Shown piece by piece: positions 34,094-43,869 of a DNA stretch of 47,500 nt. The DNA comes from Symbiodinium natans (lineage: Eukaryota; Sar; Dinophyceae; Suessiales; Symbiodiniaceae). The translations under genes and the position numbers were made by a program. The stretch's first letter is position 1. Every line of letters begins with the position of its first letter. The notes beneath the pieces were generated by a model. The model did not search any database, was not told the origin of the DNA, and saw only the letters and a program-made list of their open reading frames with translations. The DNA is taken from positions 432,501 to 480,000 of the forward strand of contig CAJNDS010001646.1 in the NCBI GenBank assembly GCA_905221605.1. Reading direction: 5' to 3'.

Positions 34094-34585
34094 TCACGAG
34101 CCTGGCTGCAGGAGAATGCGGTGGATGTGCTCAGACACCTGCTTCAACGTGGGGAAGTCATACATAACAGTGGGCGCCAGGCTCACATCGAAGTGTCGCT
34201 CGAGATAGTCACGCAGCTGAAGGTGGCCGAAGCTGTTCAGCCCTTCGAGTAGAAAGTCCTCTTCAGAGACCTCTAGGCCCGCTCTCTCCAGAAATACCAG
34301 ACTACACTCGTGCATAACATCGGCGAGAGACGTTTCTCCCACGATGGCTGTAAGGTCGGCTTGTTCAGCTTCTTCCATGTTGGCAAGCACATTTGCAATC
34401 GTGCTGCTGTTGGCCATCAGCTCACCATCGCACATGAATGCAACGCCCAGCCAGCTCCCCTCTCCCTTCAGATTCCTGACTTTCTTGGCGAGCTGTCTCA
34501 ATGTTGTGCCGTCCTCCATCCTCAATTCAAGCAAGATATCGCCCGTCAAACTCCGCACGACAACTGGTACCAAACTCTCATCCAT
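34094..34585 (-). CDS. Ubiquitin-like + acyl-carrier-like protein
   Basis: Intronless, 163 codons, ATG 34583-34585, TGA 34094-34096. Residues about 5-60 (VPVVVRSLTGDILLELRMED, then GTTLRQLAKKV) look like a ubiquitin/beta-grasp fold of the kind used as a small N-terminal module. Residues about 85-160 look like a phosphopantetheine-binding acyl carrier domain: four-helix pattern with EGLNSFGHLQLRDYLERHF, where Ser118 is in the place of the Ser that carries the cofactor, and YDFPTLKQVSEHI as the last helix. In polyketide or fatty-acid synthases such domains hold the growing chain; a free-standing copy needs a partner enzyme. The glycine-aspartate-serine signature is changed to LNS, so loading by a phosphopantetheinyl transferase is not certain. 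Compact, single-exon, in a tandem same-strand array. Confidence 0.8.
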   Translation of the reverse strand: MDESLVPVVVRSLTGDILLELRMEDGTTLRQLAKKVRNLKGEGSWLGVAFMCDGELMANSSTIANVLANMEEAEQADLTAIVGETSLADVMHECSLVFLERAGLEVSEEDFLLEGLNSFGHLQLRDYLERHFDVSLAPTVMYDFPTLKQVSEHIHRILLQPGS

Positions 34586-34954
34586 GGGTCGCTGCTCCGG
34601 GGGATATTATGCAGCACGCAACATGACAACATGATATAGCATGATCCTATTTGCTGCTATAAGAATGCAGAACTTCAGCCTTCGATGCTTGTAGGGCATA
34701 GCCGTAACATGATGTCCTGAAGCAACAGATGCCTTCGCCTTTAGCCAGAAGTACACGGACAAAAAAAGACACCGCTTCCTGTATGTAGGCTACACCCAAA
34801 AGCAAGAAATGAAATCTAACATCAGCTCCAAACTCCAAACCAATAAACGGTCAAATTGGCGGCACGCGGCGACTCATCTGCAGCACTTTCAGAAAATAAC
34901 AACGAGGAAAAAGTAGACTCTAAAGTGATCAAATCACGCTCTATCCTCTGGTAG
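34586..34954. other. Spacer between tandem genes
   Basis: About 370 bp with no convincing exon. It should contain the 5' end of the acyl-carrier gene; no TATA box or other promoter motif was recognised. Confidence 0.5.
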
Positions 34955-37154
34955 TTACTCCGGAAGCTTCTCCTGACCTAGAGGCAGCCCCGCCTCGAAG
35001 GAGCCGGGCGTCACAAACATGGTGAGAATCTCCTGAAGGTTTAGGGTTTATAGGACTCAGGGTTTAGGGTTTAGGGTTTAGGGTTTAGGGTTTAGGGTTT
35101 AGGGGTCTCAAGGAACCATGCGATGCAGAGACAGTCTCTATAATACTGTAGCACTTCATGTGCCCCGCCCAAGCCAGAAGAAGGCCCAGACGATCCCCAA
35201 GACTCTCATCGTTCATGCCCGAAGCTAGGACTCTCTCCATCCGGGAGCCAAGCAGCTAAAGGGACAGGTTGCGGGTGGGTCGGAAACTGTTTATATTAAA
35301 GCCGCGAGCGAAGCGCGCAAGCTTTCCATAATGCTACAGGTGTATATACCAGCCTCTTGCAAGACTCTTTGGAGTTGAAACATTCCCCAGCTGAAGCTGC
35401 CTAGAAAAAGTGCCCCCAGCCAAAAAGTCTCGTCGCCTCATGCTTGATCATGTCCCCCGTGTCGGCGATCAACGTGTGGTCGCCGTGGCTCTGCGCGGCT
35501 CAGGAGAGTTTTTCAGGGCTCTTACTTAAGGCTCCCGGCTCTGCCCCTCCCCCCCCTCCCCCACCCCACCAAAAAAACAACAAAAAACAAATCAATCAAG
35601 TTTGGCGGTTTTCCTGCAGGGGGGGGGGTCTTCAGAGGCGCTGCCCACGTCGAAATTCCACCGGTGGGTTCCTACAAGGGCCCCCCTAGAACCCTAAACC
35701 CCAAACCCCAGCCTGGTCCAAGACAATTTCGATCTGGTGCTCCCTCCCCTCGAAGTAAGGCTCCACGTGGAACCTGCCCATCTTTTCAGGGTTTAGGGAT
35801 AAGGTTCAGGGTTTAGGGTTTAAGGTTTTGGGCTTAATTTAAGGGACCTCACTGAGATCCCCCCCCCCCGGTTCCCTTACGAGGCCCACAAAAGCTGGGG
35901 GCACATGACCAAGTCCTCCCACCGCGACTCGGGCATGGAGTCCGGGTGGAGCTTCTGGAACCACTTGAAGTAGAACTGCCTCTGCGGGGCTGCAAGCTCC
36001 ATGCAAGAGAGAGGGGCGAGCTGTTTTGTGGCTCTTCATAGGGCCCGGCTTGAGCATGAGGAGGCCCCTCGCAGAACTCGAAGCTCGCAATGCCTCTGCA
36101 ATCTCGAAGAAGAATCTTCTGAAGCCCTCCTGGTACCCCAGCCGCAGGCGAATGCCTCCTTCTGTCCAATTCCTCGTGGGACCGTTTCTGAAGAGTCGTC
36201 CTGAGCCCAACAAGCATCTGAGCTCCTACAGTAGGGCAGCAGTCGTTGAGGGGGGCACATTGTCCCCCGCACTTGTCGCGCTATGGTGTGGGCCCTTACC
36301 AAGCTTTGTCGTAACACGAGAGTATGCACGTCGATCTCCAAAGAGGCTGTTGCTTTCTACCTACCCCCAGAAATAGGCTGGCAGCCAAGGTGTGGGTTGT
36401 GTCTTGGACTTCGGCAGCCAAGCATCATCAGCTCGTGCCACTCCTCTGCATGATGCACGACCTTGCGCGATTCGGAAGCATTGGCAGAGTAAACACGCAA
36501 AATACAAATACATAGTTACACAACCGAAGACCCCAAACAGTCAAGGCACGTCAACGAAACAGTGGAGACGACAGGAGACAAAGGGAAACGAAGGGAGACT
36601 AAGGGAGGCGAGGCACAGCAACCCGGCAAAGCCACCCACATGAAGGGAGACAAAGGGAGCCCAGGAACCCGGCAACAGTCCTCAGAATGTCGGTAATCCT
36701 TAAATGAATTTAGAACCCCAACAGTAGACTGGTTGGGGAAAATATAAGCCAAAAACATATACATATATATATATATATACATATATACATATATACGTAT
36801 ACATATCTATATCTATATATATGTATGTATGTATGTAGATGAACATAGCATGGGCCAAGTCATGACCTTTGCTGAAATTACATGTAGCCGAATCAGGGAA
36901 ATTGCTGCGTTCAGTTGGATGAGTCCCCAAGCCAAGGGGCCCAAGTGCCGACGTAGAACTGGCAGTCAATTTCCTGCCCCGCTCACGCCGAATGTCCGGC
37001 ATGTGGAAGGTTGTCCCCCAACAAACCCCAAAGTACTAGAACTAATTCAAGGAACCCTGCAAAGGGGTACCAGTACTTTTTTCGGCGACCCCACATGGCG
37101 TTGGGGCTTCCATGGGCTGAAGTCGAGCTGTTGCTTTCGGATTTTCGCCGACAT
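34955..37154 (-). CDS. Unknown multi-exon gene, near complete
   Basis: Possible start ATG 37152-37154 (MSAKIRKQQLDFSPWKPQRH), then about 36926-36973 (EIDCQFYVGTWAPWLG), about 36390-36464, 36300-36356 (KATASLEIDVHTLVLRQSL), 35881-36225 (IRLRLGYQEGFRRFFFEIAE, then QFYFKWFQKLHPDSMPESRW), 35713-35781 (MGRFHVEPYFEGREHQIEIV), about 35631-35671, 35437-35490 (HTLIADTGDMIKHE), 35133-35255 (GDRLGLLLAWAGHMKCYSII), 34955-35032 (EILTMFVTPGSFEAGLPLGQ, stop TAA). The joins 36300-36225 and 35437 to 34955 are in phase. The large exon changes frame near 36024 at an AAAA run. The last intron is largely telomere repeat. No family recognised. Confidence 0.65.
35038..35102. repeat. TTTAGGG array forming most of an intron
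   Basis: About eight units. In gene sense (CCCTAAA)n leads directly into the acceptor ACCTTCAG of the terminal exon starting at 35032. Confidence 0.9.
36758..36838. repeat. (AT)n/(ATAC)n/(TATG)n microsatellite
   Basis: Simple repeat, intronic. Confidence 0.95.
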
Positions 37155-37252
37155 GGCCCGCCTTGACCCGCCACTTCACAGATTTTTTAACCACCCGGTA
37201 AACCCGCCCTCCGTCTACACCCTGTCCCTACATGCGATCTACGCTTCCGACG

Positions 37253-37360
37253 GGTCTATGCTAGGGGCCTTAGAAATTAGAATAGGGTTTCGGGGGGAAG
37301 GGGGGGGGGGCATTGTAGCAGCTAATTATTTTGGGACCATGAGGGTTCCGACTCCTATAG
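37253..37360. mobile_element. MITE family D copy
   Basis: CTAGGGGCCTTAGAAATTAG and GTTCCGACTCCTATAGG ends, with a G run in the middle. Partner of the copy at 19010. Confidence 0.55.
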
Positions 37361-37491
37361 GACATGGGCTCTGTCAGCTCTTGACAAACCCTCAGCAAAA
37401 CTGGGAATACTATCAGCAACTACTCCGACCCCTTTATCTATACACACCTGGGCAGCTAAAAACCGCCAGCGCCTTCAAGACCACGGGATAC

Positions 37492-38795
37492 CTTGGAAGG
37501 GTTCAGGGCAATGTGAAGAGCTGGGTTCAAGCGCCGTAAGCCGTTCTTCTGGGTTTAGGGTTTTGAATTTAGGGCTTGGGGTTTAGGGCACCCTGTTTAG
37601 GCTCTAGAACTTTGAAGGCCTCAACCCAGGAATCAGGAGAAAATGAAAAAAGACAAATGAAAAAACAAGAAAGGAGGCCCCCAAGGGCCAAGAAAGCTTT
37701 GAGGAGAGGCGTGGTCTGAGTTTCTCAATGGCTATTGTTAGGGCTTTCGGGGTTTTAGGTTTTTAGGGTTTTAGGGGTTAAAAATTTAGGAGTTTAGGGT
37801 TTTAGGGGTTTTAAGTAGGGGTTCAGGGGTGGTAGGGGTTGTAGGGGTTTAGGTGCTTTAGGGGTTTTAGGGGCTCCCCTTCCCCCCCTAAACGAGCCTC
37901 CCACCAAGCTCACCCCACAGTGCCCTAAAACCCTAAAGTCCTAAACCCTACAAGCCCTCAAAAGTGGCGAGATGTGCTTCCGAGCTGCGTCTCCGGGGCC
38001 GGAGGCGGCTTCCGAGGGTCCACGGCCGTCATCGGAACTTCTGGGCTCAGCGCCTTCCTGACATGGAGAAGTCGTTTTTGATTCTTGCTCTCCTTTTTTG
38101 TGGGGGGGCGGGGGGGTGGGCTCTAGGGTTTAGGATTTTGGGGGTTTAGGGTTTTGGGGTTGAAAACTGTTCGGCTGCTCGGGTTCAGGTTTCTTGCAAT
38201 GTTTCGGCGAGCCGCCTTCGCGACACGTCAGAATCGGGCGAACACGTGGCCGCAACGACGAGTGCATGGTGCAACATTCGTCATTGAGCTGCGCAGAGCA
38301 CGCACTGTGGGGGTAAACGCCCTTTGGGGGGCACCAGAGAGCTCCGCAGCTTAAGACTTCGGCAGATCCGGCAAGGCAACCTCACATCTTCGGAATCTTT
38401 CGGACGGCTGCTAAACCCCCCTCTCCCTAAGACCCGCCCGGGATGGCCTCATGTAGTACTTGCTGATGCAATGGAATACGCTCTGGAAAGAAGGGCCTGG
38501 GATGCTGGGAAGCCGGTGGCACTCTGGTGATTCTAAGCGACAGGTTTTCATCACTTGACGTTTACCTCATGCACAGGGCCAGCAGCAGACCCGGCCTACG
38601 ATGCTGGGAAGGAAAGCGTAAAGGTTTTGGGTATCCACCCTCAAACCGTATCAAGAGCCCTGTATCCCCCCAGAGCCTGGCAACCTCTGATCCGTTACAT
38701 AGAAAAACGGCTGACAGTGACCTGGAAAGCCAAGCGAGGAGTTGATGATCGACGCGATGAGGCTGGGGAAACAGTCCTTGGCACGGGTCAGAGCT
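37492..38795 (-). CDS. Unknown gene in short exons
   Basis: Exons: 38722-38795 (AKDCFPSLIASIINSSLGFP), 38566-38603 (HRRPGLLLALCM), 38434-38504 (IPGPSFQSVFHCISKYYMRP), 38386-38410 (AVRKIPK), 38335-38356 (LKLRSSL), 38246-38288 (LNDECCTMHSSLRP), 37956-38057 (EGAEPRSSDDGRGPSEAASG), 37492-37548 (KNGLRRLNPALHIALNPSK). Phase is continuous from 38603 to 38246 and from 38057 to 37492. Exon 38386-38410 follows an acceptor GGGGTTTAG and exon 37492-37548 follows CCCTAAACCCAG, both telomere-type sequence. Start and stop not identified; it may run on into the gene below 37.15 kb. Low-complexity Ser/Gly/Pro segment; family unknown. Confidence 0.65.
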
Positions 38796-39315
38796 CTGTG
38801 TGAACTTAGACTATTCGGTTTAAGGCTTAGAGGCCCTTAGGGCGAACGTTTATGGCCTTGTGCGCTGAAAAATATACCAACTCAGAAACCTTGAAGTCCA
38901 AGGTCAGACCTAGCTGCCATAGGACGCCTAGAGTGAGCTCTGCTCCAGAAAGTTATTAATAGTAAAATCCCGTATAATATTATGTGGAGAATACTAATAC
39001 TATTTCATAAGGGAGAAAAGGCACATTCATTTCCTTATTAATTTCATTCAGTTTTCTTGCTTTTATCTTCATATCCCATGCATTTACTACTATTAACCTG
39101 GGCTAATGGCTTGGGAAAAGATGGAATGAAATGAGCTAACTTCTAAGCTTGTTGAAGGTGGTTAAAAAGACCCAACTTTGAGGCAGTAAATACCAGGTTG
39201 ATAGAGGTAAGAAGTATATTATCGCGGCGCTCTCTTTTACTTTCTCTTAAGGAGAAGGCCAAGAAAAAGAGCACAGAGCTCACTTGAAGAAGCAGTGCGC
39301 TTGCCGGCTTGGTTT
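38796..39315. other. AT-rich spacer between two genes
   Basis: About 38940-39240 is clearly more AT-rich than anything nearby (runs such as CCCGTATAATATTATGTGG). No exon seen. It lies between the stop of the gene above (39316) and the first exon found in the gene below (38795), so it is probably 3' flank plus promoter-proximal DNA. Confidence 0.6.
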
Positions 39316-41446
39316 TTAAAGCCCAGGGGCGAAGCCAAAAACGCCTTTGATGCCGTGGCTTCTGCAGTAGCTGATTGCCTGAAGGGCGCCCCCTTCCCCT
39401 GAAGGTTAGATTTCGGGTACCGCTGCCGCTGCCTCAGCTTACGGAAAGTTGCCGAAGGGAACCACCTGAGGACACCTTAGGGTACCCGAAACCCTCTGGA
39501 CCCTAGGTCCGTGAAGATATGCTGCCCATCTTCGGTTGCAGGCTGGGCTCGGGGTTAGCCCGACATCGGCATCACGCCCTTGCGGAACTCAGCATAAGAA
39601 TATGACATAATTGTATAAAAATATCTTAGTCTAGTAATTGTATTGTAGTCATATAGTAACATAGTATAGTAATAGAAGGGGGCGCTTCACCTGTGAAGCA
39701 ACTAGGTGATGTTGGGTGCACGGAGTTTGGGACTTCCTTTTGGTGGCGGGGGGTGGCGCAGCTCCCATAGGCAAACACGAACTGCAGATGTTAAAGCAGG
39801 AAAGCGGGATTTCCAGGTGCTTTTCCCCTACTTCGGAGTAAACCTTGGGGAAAAAGTGTATGTATTTATATTTTCAGGTTATAGTAGGAACCCAGAACCA
39901 AAGAAGTATGAAAGTATAGTACTCCAAAGCCCAGTTTAGATCTCGGCAAGTGGAAGTCACCAACCCTGAGCCTCGCTTGAAGCAGGGTCTATATTCCTTG
40001 TATCCCCAAAATGACACCCAATATGTACACTCACCAATGTTAAGCAGGAACCGTATATGCACTCACCCAGAACAGATATATAAACCCTGAACCCTAAACC
40101 ATAAACCATAAACCCTAATCCCTGAAAATATACACCCTGTTTCAATACCCAATATATACACTCACCACTGACAGACATGTAAACAGACATGTCAACCCTG
40201 AACCTCGCTTCCCAGCCCCTTCCCGCCGACTCGACGAACGCGTCGGCGTCAAAGCTCATCACCTGCGAGTCGGAGATGGAGGGTTGAGGGTTTAGGGGTT
40301 AAAGGGTTTCCAGGGTCTAGGGTTTAGGATTTAGGGTCCAGGGTTTATGGAGGGATTCTTGCGGCAGGGGTGGGGGTCGGGGTGGGAGGGGCAAAGCAGG
40401 ACTCGAAGTACGAGGCATCTGCTTTGAACCTTTGGCGTGCAGGAAGACCTTGCTTTGGACATTGGGGATGAACGGTTGAGAGGCATTGCGGCGTGGCAGG
40501 CAGACGTGACGTTCAAGACTTCCGGGAGTGATTCGTGACATCGTAGAAATATGCAGGAGCTCAGCAGTTTGGACTACCCATTACTAGGGGGAAAGTTTGG
40601 TGTAGCCTGGCTCAAGGACTTCCAAGAGACACAGCCAAACCCAATTGTCCCCACCCCGCCGCGCCTTGAACATGCTGTACTTCTCGCAGTCGAGGATGTG
40701 GTAATGAAACCTGAATATTTCTGGATTTCTGGATGTCTGACATGGAATTCACAGGCCTCAAGGATTTTTCAAGTCAGTCTAGCTGGGAATGTACCGGTTT
40801 CTCAACCATGTCGTCGTTCGTCTTCGGGCCATTCTCATCTTTCGACACGTCGGCTTTTTCGTGACGTCATCTTGTCTTGGTCCCCAGCCCTTGTCTCCCA
40901 AGCCCCTTTGGGCCTTCCACGATCATGGACTTGAGGGTAACGTTAATTCAGCCCTGTACTTTCCTTGCAGTGCCTTCATCATCCGCGAGCACTTGAATTA
41001 AAGCTCCAGCTTGAATGACTTGAGTGTACTTGCCGTCCCTCCAACATTGGGCACTGCACTCCGAGGACTGGGAACTGCTCTCATGCATGCGGCCCAAGAA
41101 CCGCGAGTTCTCCTGTATGCGAGCGCCATAGTGCCTCAGACAGCATCAAAGGCTCTTCTGTCTTGTGGTCGATGGAGAGTCGGGCTTCGAATTCGGGCGT
41201 GATTCTCCAGTAGCGCCAGGCTCTCTGTTCCACTCGACATCCTTCAACCTCGCACATACCTTTTGGAAAGGTCGAAAGCCTTCCCTTGAAACGCCCTGAT
41301 CTGAATCCCCCATTGACTTCCGTCGCAGCGCCCGGGCAGCACAGCCGCCACGTGAGGTGCTTCTGCCGAGGACGCAGGCACCTGTTTAAACAAGGGGGGT
41401 ATATATGTATATGCATATGTGTGTGCGCAACATACACAGACATACA

Positions 41447-41480
<34 letters not shown>

Positions 41481-41844
41481 CATACATACATACATACATA
41501 CATACATGAATACATCCGTCCGTCCGTCCGTCCGTCCATCCATGCATGCATGCATACATGCATACATACATACATACATAGATACATACATACATAAATA
41601 CATACATACATACATACATACATACATACATACATACATACTATATTATATATATATATATATATATTATGGAAGTCTGTACACGCATACACAAGATAGG
41701 TTTCAAGTGTTCTGCGGCTCATGGATGATGCCGTTCGTTGGCGCTTACGTAGGACAGCGGATGCACACCAGGTCAGGGCTCTGTCGGCGTGAGCGGCCAC
41801 ACATTGAAAATGGGACTTAGAACTTCGGGATTTCCAGGTGGCAT
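39316..41844 (-). CDS. Unknown multi-exon gene, near complete
   Basis: ATG 41842-41844 (MPPGNPEVLSPIFN). Exons: 41749-41780 (SPDLVCIRCP), about 41083-41381 (AEAPHVAAVLPGRCDGSQWG, then EQRAWRYWRITPEFEARLSI), about 40985 (CSRMMKALQGK), 40665-40710 (FHYHILDCEKYSMFK), 40578-40618 (SLSQATPNFPPSN), about 40440-40527 (CLPRRNASQPFIPNVQSKVF), about 40370-40435 (ASYFESCFAPPTPTPAA), 40204-40262 (VMSFDADAFVESAGRGWEA), about 39560-39590 (FRKGVMPMS), 39316-39378 (AISYCRSHGIKGVFGFAPGL, stop TAA). 40710 to 40527 join in phase. The exon at 41.38 kb changes frame at an AAAA run near 41261. Family not recognised; CIRC is a lone CxxC. Confidence 0.6.
39960..40190. repeat. GTGAGTG-bearing imperfect tandem repeat
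   Basis: In minus sense GGTGAGTG followed by TA/CATATTGGG or CATATACGG recurs at about 40030, 40067 and 40162, and AAGCGAGG(T/C)TCAGGGTTG occurs at both ends. Each unit carries a good 5' splice site sequence. Located just after the real donor at 40204. Confidence 0.6.
41398..41670. repeat. (CATA)n microsatellite with CCGT core
   Basis: Long CATA array interrupted by (CCGT)n, (CATG)n and ending in (AT)n. It gives Met/Tyr/Val/Cys and His/Thr/Tyr/Ile frames on both strands that are not genes. Confidence 0.97.
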
Positions 41845-41965
41845 CCCACCGAAAAGATAGCACCGAGAAAAGAAGCCTCTTGCTGAAGGCATATGTCCCA
41901 CCCCCCCCCCCGCCCTTGATCCCTTGCAGTCCCCCCCCTCGGTGCTTCAAGCGACATTCAGGCTT
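41845..41965 (-). promoter_or_regulatory. Candidate trans-splice acceptor region
   Basis: Only 121 bp separate the stop of the MGCGSSK gene from the next ATG. In gene sense it contains CATATGCCTTCAG about 48 bp before the ATG, which fits an acceptor for spliced-leader trans-splicing. Dinoflagellate mRNAs are known to be trans-spliced; the site itself is inferred. Confidence 0.4.
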
Positions 41966-42763
41966 TCAGGGCTGAGGCATCCCCAAGTGTGGACCTTGCG
42001 GTGCTAGCCAGGGGTGCAATACTACAGTGGAGGTCATCCTCCTTAAGGACCAAGTGAACCCTGAAATTCGGGTCATGTACTACTATAACCCCTATTAGAG
42101 TACATGAGTAATGTTGGACTGGCTTTAGTGGGAGGGGGCACTATTATGCGATGTTCCGGAAACCTTATAGGGGACCCCCCCATTGATAGGGTGGGCCTCA
42201 ATAATGCGATGTTTGCCGGCCGGGGTTGAAGGGCGGGGGGCCGGGGAGCCAAAAACTAAAAACAGTTTTGAATAAGAAACTCCGGAATTGTTTGGTGTCC
42301 AGCCTTATTTAAATTCCTTTTAAAATTTCATTACGAAACAGGCCCCCAAACAATTTTCCAAGGGAGTAGCCCACGAGCTGCCCTGATTCGCTTTAGCAAG
42401 TTGTTTCGGTGGTCCGCATTTATGCGGAGCCCCGGCGACCGTGGAGCTACAAAGCCTGGAAAGCTTAGACCCTCAAGCTTCAAGGCTTCCCCTCAACCCT
42501 CGACCCCTAGCCGCCCTACCCCCAGCCCCGTCCCAGCCCCAGCCCACACATTCAGGATCCCCGAAAACCCCAAAATTGTTTGGGGGGGGGGGGGGGACCC
42601 CTACGTACTAAAGCGAGTCCAACATTATATGAACCATAAACTCTTTTGGGGTTCGTTTAGTCCTTAAGGCTCTTGTGTGCGGGTGCCGCTCGGCCTGTCT
42701 CGCTTGAAGCAGGCTCTTGGGCGCCGCAGTGGCCGCAGCGGACTTGGAGGAGCCGCAGCCCAT
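41966..42763 (-). CDS. Small MGCGSSK protein, likely acylated
   Basis: Three exons with matching phase: 42687-42763 (MGCGSSKSAAATAAPKSLLQ..., GC donor), 42382-42455 (AGAPHKCGPPKQLAKANQ, GC donor), 41966-42003 (PQGPHLGMPQP, TGA 41966-41968). Total 62 residues. The start MGCxSSK is a textbook N-myristoylation site (Gly2) with Cys3 for palmitoylation, so the product should sit on a membrane. The rest is Ala/Pro/Lys-rich without a fold I recognise. The ATG has GGCC before it and G after. The long intron 42004-42381 holds dispersed element E and an AT-rich inverted repeat. Confidence 0.65.
42240..42365. mobile_element. AT-rich inverted-repeat element
   Basis: GGAATTGTTTGGTG and, about 70 bp later, CCCCCAAACAATTTTCC are inverted copies flanking AT-rich DNA. 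Intronic. No second copy seen. Confidence 0.45.
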
Positions 42764-42814
42764 GGCCTTTGCCCGACCCGCTCTCAATGTAAGGATGGGA
42801 CAAGACTTTTCAGG

Positions 42815-43058
42815 GGGTTTAGGGTTTAGGGGTTTAGGGTTGAGGGTTCACGGTTTAGGGTTTAGGGGTTTAGGGGTTTGGGGGTTTAGGGGTGTGGGGT
42901 TTAGGGGTTTAGGGGTTCAGGGGTTTAGGGGGGTTTGGGGGTTTAGGGGTTTAGGGGTTTAGGGGTTTGGGGGTTTAGGGGGGTTTAGCGGTTTAGGGTG
43001 TAGGGGGCATGGAAGATCTTGGTCTTCAGAAGGTTTAGGGTTTGGGGGGGTTTAGGGA
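42815..43058. repeat. Long degenerate TTTAGGG/TTTAGGGG array
   Basis: About 30 units, mostly eight bases (GTTTAGGG with extra G). Runs from just upstream of the MGCGSSK start to the donor of exon 43072-43137. Confidence 0.9.
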
Positions 43059-43071
43059 GTACAGGGCATGC

Positions 43072-43190
43072 CCTTCAAAATCTTTGAAAGCTTTTCTGCA
43101 CATGAGGGCCTCTTCAACCCAATGACCCACGGAACAGCTGTAGGGCCCTTGCTACCATGGGGGGCGCCCCCTACCAGGGCTTCCGGGCAT
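43072..43190 (-). CDS. Short exon pair, unknown protein start
   Basis: Exon 43175-43190 (MPGSP, donor GTAGGG) joins in phase to 43072-43137 (VPWVIGLKRPSCAEKLSKIL, GC donor). The ATG may be a true start. The intron between would be 37 nt, short but with CCCTACAG as acceptor. The rest of the gene is not found; it would run into the telomere-repeat tract below. Function unknown. Confidence 0.45.
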
Positions 43191-43327
43191 CGATTGCAAG
43201 TTTCGGGTTTCGGGTCCAGGAATCAACCCACGCAAACCCCGAAGCTGAGAGTCCTTCGCCCCACTTTCCCTCCACAACCCCCTCAACTTGCCATCAGAAA
43301 GGCACTCTTCACTCTCACATCATAATC

Positions 43328-43465
43328 TCACAAAGTGTAAGTCTTCGCGGCCGGTTCGGGGTTACGGGGTCTTCGGGGTCTTCGGGGGCTTCGGGGTCTT
43401 CCGGGGTCTTCCGGGGCCCTCTCGCCCTGCCTCTCCTCGAGGAGGTGCAGTGTGGAGTCTTGGAG
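43328..43465 (-). CDS. Arg/Pro-rich exon with CCCGAAGAC minisatellite
   Basis: A very good acceptor (CATCTTTTTCAG) precedes LQDSTLHLLEERQGERAPED, followed by Pro/Arg repeats from GAAGACCCC units and an in-frame TGA at 43328. The repeat part could instead be intron after a GC donor near 43428. Confidence 0.5.
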   Translation of the reverse strand, partial: LQDSTLHLLEERQGERAPEDPGRPRSPRRPRRPRNPEPAAKTYTL

Positions 43466-43869
43466 CTGAAAAAGATGTGAGAGAAAGATGCCGCAGGCGG
43501 GCGCGCGAGACTGAGAACTCACAGGCTGTTAGGTTCAAGGTGTTAGAGGGCCGAAACGGGTTTTAGTAACAGGATGTAACAGGGTTGAGGGGTCTACACT
43601 CACATCTTCGAGGTCTAACTCGGAAAATCAGGCCGGCAATGGCACCGGGGAAGGCAGCTTCTGGCTTGAAGCTGATGAGCACATGGTATGCCCTTATAGG
43701 GTTGTTAGCGGGCTTCATCAAGGGTTTGTACTGGCTTTATAGCATCTTCCGGAAGCCCAAGCCCTCAGCCATTTCCTGGTCAACACCAGGGAAAAACCCT
43801 CAGGCCGAAGGCAAAGAGTCTGAACCACGGTTCAGGTGCAACCCTTCTGCGTCTCAAATCTTCAAGCTG

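Noticed and set aside
36829-37539. 236-codon plus-strand open frame
   Set aside because: Covers a MITE-like element and two minus-strand exons with good splice borders; composition is not protein-like.
41398-41670. CRISPR-like or transmembrane-protein repeat
   Set aside because: It is a plain tetranucleotide microsatellite without spacers.
41081-41950. 289-codon minus-strand open frame through the CATA microsatellite
   Set aside because: Only the part below about 41260 is real coding sequence. The middle is simple repeat and the start is in another frame than the likely exons.
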